In this document: positions 1-6,104 of the stretch, in pieces
Layout: each line of letters opens with the position of its first letter
How positions within the stretch are numbered: position 1 is the first letter of the stretch
Assembly: GCA_947589655.1 (NCBI GenBank)
Contig: CANQCE010000011.1
Span: 1 to 16,006 of the forward strand
Length of the DNA: 16,006 nucleotides
From: an uncultured Clostridia bacterium
GTDB lineage: Bacteria > Bacillota > Clostridia > Christensenellales > UBA1242
Direction of reading: 5' to 3'
Position numbers and translations under genes: made by a program
The notes under the pieces: model-generated
The model's database searches: none
Seen by the model: the letters and a program-made list of their open reading frames with translations, nothing else
Told to the model about the DNA's origin: nothing

Positions 1-963
1 GGCAACTTTAACTGGACACCAATTCGTCAGTTTAAACTTATGTTTGAAACCTCGCGCGGAACAATTGATGGCGAAAAAGACGTTGTTTATCTTCGCCCAG
101 AAACCGCACAGGGCGCATATGTGAACTTTTTAAATGTTCAGCGCACAACGCGTGCAAAGCTGCCTTTCTCTGTTTCTCAAATTGGAAAGTCGTTCAGAAA
201 TGAAGTGACCCCTGGCAATTTCCTTTTGCGAACCATTGAATTTGAACAGATGGAACACCAAACTTTCTGCAGAGATGAAGAAAGCATGGCAATTTATTAC
301 AAAACAAAGGAGAAGGCTTTGCAATTTGCTCAAGATGTTGGCTTGAAGAAGGAAAATTTGCGTTTTCATGACCACGAAAAACTTGCGTTTTATGCCAAGG
401 CCGCTTGTGATATTCAATACAAATACCCTATGGGTTGGGAGGAACTGAACGGCGTTCATCACCGCTCAACATACGATTTGACCCAGCACCAGAACCTCAG
501 CGGCAAGAGCATGGCATATCTTGACCCTGTAACCAACGAAAAGTTTATACCAACCGTTGTGGAATATGCAATTGGTGCCGACCGCTTAACTTTGGCAGTG
601 TTGTGCGAGGCTTATGATGAAGAAACTTTGGACAACGGCGAAACGCGCGTGGTTATGCATTTTGTTCCAGCAATTGCACCATACAAAGTTGCAGTTCTGC
701 CACTTCAAAAAAATCTTTCCGAAAAGGCGAAAGAGGTTTACACACTCCTTTGCAAAGAATTTATGTGCGATTATGACGAATCTGGTTCCATTGGCAAGCG
801 CTACCGCCGACAAGACGAAATTGGAACTCCTTTCTGCGTAACCGTGGACTTTGACACGCTTGAAGACGGCACAGTGACCATTCGCGACCGCGACAGCATG
901 GCACAACAACGTATGAAAATTGAAGATATTGCCAATTTTGTTGCTCAGAAAATCAAATTTTAA
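1..963 (+). CDS. glyS: Glycyl-tRNA synthetase, single-chain (alpha2) type, 5'-truncated
   Basis: Class II aminoacyl-tRNA synthetase that attaches glycine to tRNA-Gly in the cytoplasm. The reading frame is open from base 1, so the N-terminal part lies outside the window and the ATG at 40 is internal. Visible family marks are YLRPETAQG, the motif 2 region SFRNEVTPGNFLLRTIEFEQ, the HHRSTYDL segment, motif 3 (EYAIGADRLTLAVL), and a C-terminal anticodon-binding domain beginning near PAIAPYKVAVLPL and running through YRRQDEIGTPFCVTVD. This matches the eukaryote/Gram-positive homodimeric enzyme and not the alpha2-beta2 GlyQ/GlyS enzyme. A bidirectional hairpin terminator follows. The gene runs opposite to most of its left-arm neighbours. 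Identification is firm; the missing 5' part means length and promoter (for example a T-box) cannot be judged. Confidence 0.96.
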   Translation, partial: GNFNWTPIRQFKLMFETSRGTIDGEKDVVYLRPETAQGAYVNFLNVQRTTRAKLPFSVSQIGKSFRNEVTPGNFLLRTIEFEQMEHQTFCRDEESMAIYYKTKEKALQFAQDVGLKKENLRFHDHEKLAFYAKAACDIQYKYPMGWEELNGVHHRSTYDLTQHQNLSGKSMAYLDPVTNEKFIPTVVEYAIGADRLTLAVLCEAYDEETLDNGETRVVMHFVPAIAPYKVAVLPLQKNLSEKAKEVYTLLCKEFMCDYDESGSIGKRYRRQDEIGTPFCVTVDFDTLEDGTVTIRDRDSMAQQRMKIEDIANFVAQKIKF

Positions 964-1030
964 CAAAAACAAGGCTGCATTGTTGTCTTTGCCACAATTT
1001 GAAAAACTGAATGCAAAATTTGTTTGCATA

Positions 1031-1064
1031 AAAAAACTCCTCTAATTCAGAGGAGTTTTTTTTG
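1031..1064. terminator. Bidirectional intrinsic terminator between glyS and the small membrane protein gene
   Basis: A 13-bp perfect stem (arms 1031-1043 and 1049-1061, core ACTCCTCT/AGAGGAGT) with a 5-base loop, flanked by A and T runs, so it can stop transcription from both convergent genes. Confidence 0.85.
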
Positions 1065-1070
1065 TTGCTT

Positions 1071-1289
1071 TTAGACGTTCAAAAGTCTAAGAATGTGTTT
1101 TTGTGTGATCATGAGAATCAAGTCAACAACCCAAATGAGCCAGCCGCCAAACACACGAATGATTGCAGCAACAATTTTGCCTTCTTGAAGTCTTGTTACA
1201 ACGCCGCAAATCCAAGCTGTGAACGGAATGATTGCAAGGATTAAGCTTACAATCCAGTCAAGGCCAAAGTAATCTGATTTTCCTGCCAT
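1071..1289 (-). CDS. Small two-helix membrane protein, unknown function
   Basis: A 72-residue protein with two predicted membrane helices, about residues 12-31 and 38-61, joined by a short polar turn (TRLQEGK). I do not recognise it with certainty. The size and two-helix hairpin recall the Pmp3/YqaE proteolipid family, but the typical PPxG signature is not present, so that is only a guess. The gene is well supported: ATG at 1289 is preceded by AAAAGGAG (1299-1306) at 9-base spacing and by a good sigma-A promoter (TTGACA, 17 bases, TAAAAT). It stands alone, converging on glyS with a shared terminator. Confidence 0.75.
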   Translation of the reverse strand: MAGKSDYFGLDWIVSLILAIIPFTAWICGVVTRLQEGKIVAAIIRVFGGWLIWVVDLILMITQKHILRLLNV

Positions 1290-1337
1290 CTCACATCTCT
1301 CCTTTTAATAAAATTTGTAATCTTTTGTTACACTTTA

Positions 1338-1366
1338 ATTTTAAAACCTAAAATTAAAAATGTCAA
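1338..1366 (-). promoter_or_regulatory. Sigma-A promoter of the small membrane protein gene
   Basis: On the minus strand: TTGACA (1361-1366), 17-base spacer, TAAAAT (1338-1343). Transcription would start near 1331, giving a leader of about 40 bases that contains the AAAAGGAG ribosome binding site. Confidence 0.75.
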
Positions 1367-1417
1367 CAATTTGAACAATAAATATATATGAATTTTTGTC
1401 CGCCACTATTCTTTAAA

Positions 1418-1472
1418 TTGAAAATTTCAAAAATTTCAACTTTTTAAGGGGCAATTTAAGGGGGTTTGGGGC
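1418..1472 (+). repeat. Short tandem and direct repeats upstream of the DUF1540 gene
   Basis: The intergenic stretch holds the 9-mer AAATTTCAA twice in tandem (1422-1430, 1431-1439), the first copy being part of a palindrome TTGAAA-A-TTTCAA (1418-1430). Then TTTAAGGGG occurs twice (1443-1451, 1455-1463), followed by TTTGGGG. These could be regulator sites; no convincing sigma-A promoter for the downstream gene was found among them. Function is not shown. Confidence 0.4.
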
Positions 1473-1537
1473 ATCGAAACTTGGCAAATAAGTATTGAAA
1501 TATGTTTTTTGCACAAGTTAATTTTGGGAGGAAAAAT

Positions 1538-1708
1538 ATGAAAGAAGAACTTAACAGTGGCGTTCGCTGCAATGTTACAACTTGCGCCTATAACGAAAAA
1601 GGCTGCAACTGCAACAAATTGGTTATAGATGTATCGCAAGGCGAAAAACCTATGCCAAACGGCGGTCAGCCACATTTTTGCAAGAGTTACATTGACAAAA
1701 CAAAATAA
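1538..1708 (+). CDS. DUF1540 cysteine-rich mini-protein
   Basis: A 56-residue protein with the DUF1540 pattern: RCNVTTCAYNEKG-C-C near the N-terminus (Cys 11, 16, 23, 25) and a final Cys near residue 48 (HFCKSY), consistent with a small metal- or disulfide-stabilised fold. Members are common in clostridia, some in spores, but no biochemical role is established. The start is ATG 1538, not the ATG at 1502, because GGGAGG (1526-1531) sits 6 bases before 1538 whereas the earlier ATG has no such site. The stop codon overlaps the 5' arm of a terminator hairpin. Domain assignment is confident; function is unknown. Confidence 0.85.
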   Translation: MKEELNSGVRCNVTTCAYNEKGCNCNKLVIDVSQGEKPMPNGGQPHFCKSYIDKTK

Positions 1709-1731
1709 GAGCCAATCGGCTCTTGTTTTTT
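1707..1731 (+). terminator. Intrinsic terminator of the DUF1540 gene
   Basis: Stem AAGAGCC (1707-1713) / GGCTCTT (1718-1724), 4-base loop, followed by a T run at 1726-1731. The stem begins inside the stop codon of the DUF1540 gene and the T run touches the stop of the convergent zinc peptidase gene. Confidence 0.8.
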
Positions 1732-2458
1732 ATCTGAACATTTTGGTTTTGTTGGTGAGCATTGTCCAAGAAAGCAAAGTTCGGATAAGTTGCACCCAAT
1801 AGGTGAGCAGAGCGCTTTTTAAAAGTTCTTGGCACAGCACAATTTCTGGCTCAATTAAAAACTGCCTTAAATATTCAATGGCAAATTCTGACGCCTCTTT
1901 TTCTATTTGAATTTCTTTGTATTTTAACAACACTGCAAAAGCGAAAATCAAAACGCTTCCGCCCACGAGCGCCAACCCAAGAATTAAAAACAATAGTTCC
2001 GGAAGGACTTCAAATACATAAAGCAGCAAAATAACCAACCCTGCCAAAAGCAGTGGCATAAAGAACAGGCCACAAACTCTGCCGGCACGTAGCATCTGCC
2101 AGTGCTTTTTAAGTTTGTCGCTGCTCACATCTTGACGAGCATGCCCAAGTTCGTGCGAAACAATTGCCAAGGATGCCAAACTGTTGGATTGCATGGTTTT
2201 GTCAGAAAGTGCAACAACGCCGCCTCCGTAATGGTCCTGATATTCTGGGCATTTTGCCACGCGCAACCTTCCATTAAAATATTGATTATTTAATGTTTGA
2301 ACATATTGCAATGTTGTCAAGCCCGCGGTGTTCCGCTTTTCTTGGCAATTCTTTAGTTTTTCAAAATGATTTTGATATGAAAAATTTGATACCGCCAGCG
2401 CAAAGCAAAGCAGCAAAGCCACAACGATGATTAAACCGATAATTATATATGTCCACAT
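1730..2458 (-). CDS. Membrane-bound zinc metallopeptidase, YugP family
   Basis: A 242-residue putative neutral zinc peptidase. The N-terminal helix (residues 2-23) is followed by a soluble part with SHELGHARQD (HELGH at 102-106: His102 and His106 as zinc ligands, Glu103 as catalytic base), two strongly hydrophobic segments (about 131-149 and 153-178), and IEKEASEFAIEYL (from 186), where family members usually read xExDAS; the Glu near 187 would be the third zinc ligand. The start is taken as ATG 2458, which begins the membrane helix exactly; the frame extends upstream to 2536 but that extension overlaps the preceding gene and looks non-coding. No ribosome binding site precedes 2458, and a promoter -10 box ends 6 bases before it. 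Substrates of this family are not known. It lies just downstream of the transpeptidase gene. Confidence 0.85.
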   Translation of the reverse strand: MWTYIIIGLIIVVALLLCFALAVSNFSYQNHFEKLKNCQEKRNTAGLTTLQYVQTLNNQYFNGRLRVAKCPEYQDHYGGGVVALSDKTMQSNSLASLAIVSHELGHARQDVSSDKLKKHWQMLRAGRVCGLFFMPLLLAGLVILLLYVFEVLPELLFLILGLALVGGSVLIFAFAVLLKYKEIQIEKEASEFAIEYLRQFLIEPEIVLCQELLKSALLTYWVQLIRTLLSWTMLTNKTKMFR

Positions 2459-2464
2459 ACATTT

Positions 2465-2493
2465 ATTATATATTATTTTGTTTTCATTTACAA
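2465..2493 (-). promoter_or_regulatory. Sigma-A promoter of the zinc peptidase gene, immediately before the start codon
   Basis: Minus strand: TTGTAA (2488-2493), 17-base spacer, perfect TATAAT (2465-2470), then 6 bases and the ATG at 2458. The expected transcription start falls at or within a base or two of the A of ATG. Confidence 0.6.
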
Positions 2494-2512
2494 ATATTTT
2501 TCGGGTGCTGCA

Positions 2513-2533
2513 AAAACATTGATAATATGTTTT
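2513..2533 (-). terminator. Weak hairpin at the end of the transpeptidase gene
   Basis: Minus-strand AAAACAT / ATGTTTT arms (2527-2533 and 2513-2519) with a 7-base loop and a short T run. It is AT-only apart from one C-G pair, so termination would be inefficient at best. Confidence 0.3.
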
Positions 2534-4428
2534 CACGTTACCAGCAGCACAGTGTCGCCTTTGTGCAGTTTTGTGCCAGCTGGCGGCAGTTGGTCTAAAA
2601 TTTTGCCGCCGCTTCCGTCAATTTCAATCTCCAACCCCACCGCTTTTAACTGCAATAGTGCTTCCGTGAGGCTGTATCCTGTAACCTCTGGCATTAAAAC
2701 TTCTTCCAAAACAACAGTTTCGTCATTTTTTGGAATATCGTAAAACTGGAACAACTCGGAGAAAAATTGTTTGCCATATGGCGCTGCAACAAGTGCCCCA
2801 TAATATGCGCCTGCACTTGGCTCATCAACCAAAATCATGAACAAATATTCAGGTTCGTTCGCTGGATATGTGCCGATAAAACTTGATATATATTTTCCGC
2901 TTGCAATCTGCCCATTTTCGCCGTATTTTTGCGCCGTTCCTGTTTTGCCGCCCACATTGTAGCCTTCCACAAAAGTGAAGTCTGCCTGCTTGTTTTCTGC
3001 CTTTTGCAAAAGCATGTTCACCGTTTGGCTGGTTTGCTGCGAGATTATTCTGCGCTCATCCACCTTTGGCGAATATGTTTTAACGCCATTTACATCCACA
3101 ATTTCTTTTATAACCGTTGGCGTTTTCCAAACTCCACCACTTGTTATGCCTGCAACAATGGAGAGCAGTTGAATTGGCGTTACAGCCACCGCATGACCAA
3201 AGCCCATGCGTGCCAAATCCACAGTTTTTACGGCGTTTTTTGGCATTAAAATGCCTTTGCTTTCGCCCTTAATTGTTATTCCTGTTTTTTCGCCAAGCCC
3301 AAATTTTTTCATATAATCGTAAAATCTGTCCACGCCAAGGCGCAGTGCCAAATCCATAAAGCAGCAGTTGCAAGAATTTGCAAAAGCCTCGGTTAAAGTT
3401 TGGCTGCCATGCCCAATGCTTTTCCAGCACTTTATGCGTTGCCCATCCACAACGCGAAAACCTGGGCAATAAAATCTGTCGGAAAGTTTTGTCACGCCTG
3501 CTTCAAGTGCTGCGGCGATTGTTAAAATTTTAAATGTCGAGCCCGGCTCATATGTGTCGGTTACCGCCGTCATTTTAGATTGCCCAAACAGCGCCGCCAA
3601 ATCCTCCCTTGGTGGATTGTTCAGGTCAAAACTTGGCTTGGAAGATATTGCCAAAACCTCGCTTGTTTTGGCGTTCATAACAATGCCTGTAACCGCCTTT
3701 GCCTTTTGCTCTGTAAACGCCTGCAAAAGCACCCTTTCAAGCATTATTTGAATTTTGCTGTTTGCGGAAAGTGTAACATTGTCGCCTGCCGTTCCACTTA
3801 CATAATAGCGCACCTTGCCGCCTATCTCTTTGCCTTGAAGGTCACTTTGAACATAACTGTATCCGTCAACGCCAGTAAGAAACTCGTCAAGTTCCGCTTC
3901 CAGCCCAGCCTGCCCAACATTGTCAACAGAGGTGAAACCCAAAAGTTGTGTCATTAAATCGCTATATACATAGTAGCGGCCAACATTTTCGGTAAGGTAA
4001 ATCCCGTCAAGTTTTGCGTTGTAAATTTTCTGTGCCACATCCCCCTCAACCTGCATTTTCAGCAAAACTTCGGATATGTTTTTTCGCGAGACCTTTTGCA
4101 AAGTGCTTTGATAATCTAACTCTAAAAGTTTGGCTAAAACTGTTGCGGTGGCGGCAGCATTTTTTACCTCGCGCCCACGAACATACACATCGTAAGTGGT
4201 ATAAGACACCGCAAGGCTGTCGCCTGTTTCGTCCAAAAAAGAGCCGCGTGGGGCGGCTAGTGCCAACTTTCTTGTCCACTGCTGTGTGGCGCGGATTTGT
4301 AGGTCCTCGCCATTTATTATTTGAACAACAAAAAGCCTGACAGTCAGGCTTAAAACAACAAATAAAAGCACAAGCAAAACTGCTTTAATTCGCTTTTGAA
4401 ATGAGTGAAGTGTGTAAGGTTTTTCCAA
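2533..4428 (-). CDS. Class B penicillin-binding protein (FtsI/SpoVD type) with one PASTA domain
   Basis: A 631-residue D,D-transpeptidase that cross-links peptidoglycan outside the membrane. Residues 14-36 form a membrane anchor; then comes the PBP dimerisation domain (APRGSFLDETGD at 59-70); the transpeptidase domain has the three penicillin-binding motifs STFK (297-300, Ser297 nucleophile), SCN (352-354) and KTG (495-497); residues about 578-631 form one PASTA domain. A single PASTA domain is typical of SpoVD, but the place after rsmH and an ftsL-like gene also suits the vegetative FtsI, so I leave the symbol empty. Translation starts at TTG 4428: GGAGG (4436-4440) lies 7 bases upstream, inside the last two codons of the preceding gene, and only 3 bases separate that stop from this start, suggesting translational coupling. 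Stop is TGA. Confidence 0.93.
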   Translation of the reverse strand: MEKPYTLHSFQKRIKAVLLVLLFVVLSLTVRLFVVQIINGEDLQIRATQQWTRKLALAAPRGSFLDETGDSLAVSYTTYDVYVRGREVKNAAATATVLAKLLELDYQSTLQKVSRKNISEVLLKMQVEGDVAQKIYNAKLDGIYLTENVGRYYVYSDLMTQLLGFTSVDNVGQAGLEAELDEFLTGVDGYSYVQSDLQGKEIGGKVRYYVSGTAGDNVTLSANSKIQIMLERVLLQAFTEQKAKAVTGIVMNAKTSEVLAISSKPSFDLNNPPREDLAALFGQSKMTAVTDTYEPGSTFKILTIAAALEAGVTKLSDRFYCPGFRVVDGQRIKCWKSIGHGSQTLTEAFANSCNCCFMDLALRLGVDRFYDYMKKFGLGEKTGITIKGESKGILMPKNAVKTVDLARMGFGHAVAVTPIQLLSIVAGITSGGVWKTPTVIKEIVDVNGVKTYSPKVDERRIISQQTSQTVNMLLQKAENKQADFTFVEGYNVGGKTGTAQKYGENGQIASGKYISSFIGTYPANEPEYLFMILVDEPSAGAYYGALVAAPYGKQFFSELFQFYDIPKNDETVVLEEVLMPEVTGYSLTEALLQLKAVGLEIEIDGSGGKILDQLPPAGTKLHKGDTVLLVT

Positions 4429-4431
4429 AAA

Positions 4432-5109
4432 TTAACCTCCAAACAACCCTCCTAAAAAATTGCAGAGCCTGTCAAACCAATTGCTCTTTTCGCCAATTGA
4501 ACCAGCATCTAACATATCGTCTGGATATGTTTCCAAAAACTCCATACTTTTTTTTGTGGCATCCAAATTGTTGATATCTTTTAAATATTTGCCCAAATTG
4601 AAATTGTAGGTTTCTTCCACTTCAATATAGTTTGAACTGAACTGGTCAATTAATGCCGCATTTGTAACGCAGATGATTGCACTTGCCCCCAAAACTGCCG
4701 CCAAAACAATGCCTGCTGTTTTTTTTGAACGTTTTTTCTCAGCTTTCGTTTTTTTTGTTAGTCTGACAATCTTTTTGTTTTCCTCTAACAAATCGTAGTT
4801 GGGTTTTTCAATGATATTGGCAGGCTTTTGCTCTTGTTCTTGCGGCTCGTCAGTTTTTTCGTATACTTGGGCAATTAAAACCTCTTTTTCTTTTTCAAAT
4901 TCTTCAAGTTGTTTTTGTTCTTCTTGCCTTTTAACATCCGCAACGGTCATGTTTTCAAAAGAGTTCAAATAAGAATTCGTTGGAGGAGGAGTTTGCACAA
5001 GTTCTTCCACCAAAGGCTCTTTAACTTCTTCTTCGGTTTTAATTTCCGCTTCAACTTTTTCAGTTTGCGTTTTAACTTCGGTTTCCACCTCTGCCGTTAG
5101 CCTGTCCAT
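4432..5109 (-). CDS. Single-span acidic membrane protein in the ftsL position
   Basis: A 225-residue protein between rsmH and the transpeptidase gene, where Firmicutes normally carry ftsL. Residues 1-115 are very rich in Glu, Lys and Gln and probably cytoplasmic and partly disordered; a Lys/Arg cluster (118-130) precedes one membrane helix (about 132-154), so the N-terminus should be inside; about 70 residues lie outside and end in an aromatic/glycine-rich tail (WFDRLCNFLGGLFGG). FtsL proteins share the one-helix topology but usually have a short cytoplasmic end and an extracellular leucine-zipper coiled coil, which I do not see here. Thus the position suggests a division role, but homology is not shown. 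Start ATG 5109 has AGGAGG/GGAGGAG about 10 bases upstream. The last codons carry the ribosome binding site of the next gene. Confidence 0.8.
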   Translation of the reverse strand: MDRLTAEVETEVKTQTEKVEAEIKTEEEVKEPLVEELVQTPPPTNSYLNSFENMTVADVKRQEEQKQLEEFEKEKEVLIAQVYEKTDEPQEQEQKPANIIEKPNYDLLEENKKIVRLTKKTKAEKKRSKKTAGIVLAAVLGASAIICVTNAALIDQFSSNYIEVEETYNFNLGKYLKDINNLDATKKSMEFLETYPDDMLDAGSIGEKSNWFDRLCNFLGGLFGG

Positions 5110-5143
5110 ATATTTTATTCTCCTCCTTTTGCGATTATTCTTT

Positions 5144-6079
5144 TTAAAGTTTTCCCGCTATACGCAGTTTTGCACTGCTGCTGCGGCTATTTTTTTTAAG
5201 TTCCTCCTCTGTTGCCACAATCGGCTTTCTGTTAACAAGTTTGACGGTTGCCTTGTGCCCACAAATGCAAACAGGCGTTTTTGGCGGACAGATGCAATCT
5301 GTGCTTTGCAGTTTGAACACATTTTTAACAATCCTATCTTCCAAACTGTGAAAAGAAAGCACGCAGGCCCTGCCACCTGAAGAAAGCAGCGCCAGCATTT
5401 CTGTTAAAAATTCTTCCAGACCGTCCAGTTCCCCATTTACATAAATGCGTAAGGCTTGGAAAACTTTTTTGGATGCCCCACCGCGCGTGAACACAACTTT
5501 TTTAGGCATGCTGTTTTCAATGATGTCGCGCAGTTCAAAAGTGGTGGAGATTTCTTTGCTCTCCCTTGCTTTTACAATGTTTTGTGCAATTTTTCTGGCG
5601 AATTCTTCCTCGCCAAACTCTTTGAAAATATGTTCAAGTTGCTGGGCTGAAAAAGTGTTGACAATCTCTTTTGCCGTGAGCGTTTGTTCGCTCTGGTTCA
5701 TCCGCATATCCAGCGGCCCATTGTTCACAAACGAAAAGCCTCTTTCTCCTTCGTCTATTTGGTGTGAACTCACGCCCAAATCCACCAAAAAACCGTCAAT
5801 TTTTTGAACACCAAGGCTTTTTAAAACATTTGGCGCATTTTTAAAGTTGTCTTGCACAAAGGTTACAGTGTTTCCAAAAGAGGCAAGCACCTGCTTGCTT
5901 TTTTCAATCGCCTCAATGTCGCGGTCGAAACAATACAGGTGCCCACCCTTCAGTTTTTTTGCAATTTGATATGCATGCCCAGCGCCACCCACTGTGCAAT
6001 CCACATAAATTCCGTCTTTTTTTATATTCAGCCCATCAATGACTTCGTTTAGCATAACAGGCTTATGTTTAAATTCCAT
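5144..6079 (-). CDS. rsmH: 16S rRNA (cytosine-1402-N4)-methyltransferase RsmH
   Basis: A 311-residue SAM-dependent methyltransferase that N4-methylates C1402 of 16S rRNA; formerly MraW. Visible motifs: HKPVML near the start, the SAM-binding VDCTVGGAGHA (26-36), VDLGVSSHQID (99-109), PLDMRM (122-127), SFHSLEDRIVK (242-252) and the C-terminal NSRSSSAKLR (297-306). Four cysteines in DCICPPKTPVCICG (261-274) could hold a metal, as in many Firmicute RsmH proteins. The frame stays open to 6277, but the true start is ATG 6079: the protein then has the usual length and N-terminus, and AAGGTG lies 6 bases upstream. It is 25 bases after the CvpA-like gene and 34 bases before the ftsL-slot gene, so one operon is likely. 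mraZ, the usual upstream neighbour, is missing. Confidence 0.96.
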   Translation of the reverse strand: MEFKHKPVMLNEVIDGLNIKKDGIYVDCTVGGAGHAYQIAKKLKGGHLYCFDRDIEAIEKSKQVLASFGNTVTFVQDNFKNAPNVLKSLGVQKIDGFLVDLGVSSHQIDEGERGFSFVNNGPLDMRMNQSEQTLTAKEIVNTFSAQQLEHIFKEFGEEEFARKIAQNIVKARESKEISTTFELRDIIENSMPKKVVFTRGGASKKVFQALRIYVNGELDGLEEFLTEMLALLSSGGRACVLSFHSLEDRIVKNVFKLQSTDCICPPKTPVCICGHKATVKLVNRKPIVATEEELKKNSRSSSAKLRIAGKL

Positions 6080-6104
6080 CCTTTGCACCTTATGTAACAA
6101 ACAA

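Noticed and set aside
1448..1471. Possible G-quadruplex in the G-rich stretch before the DUF1540 gene
   Set aside because: Only three G tracts of four or more are close together; a fourth comparable tract is absent.
2459..2536. N-terminal extension of the zinc peptidase
   Set aside because: These 26 codons cover the promoter, overlap the transpeptidase stop and encode no family-like sequence.
3554..3957. Plus-strand frames inside the transpeptidase gene
   Set aside because: They are antisense shadows of a strongly conserved coding sequence and lack start signals; the same holds for the frames inside recF, dnaA, rsmH and the CvpA-like gene.
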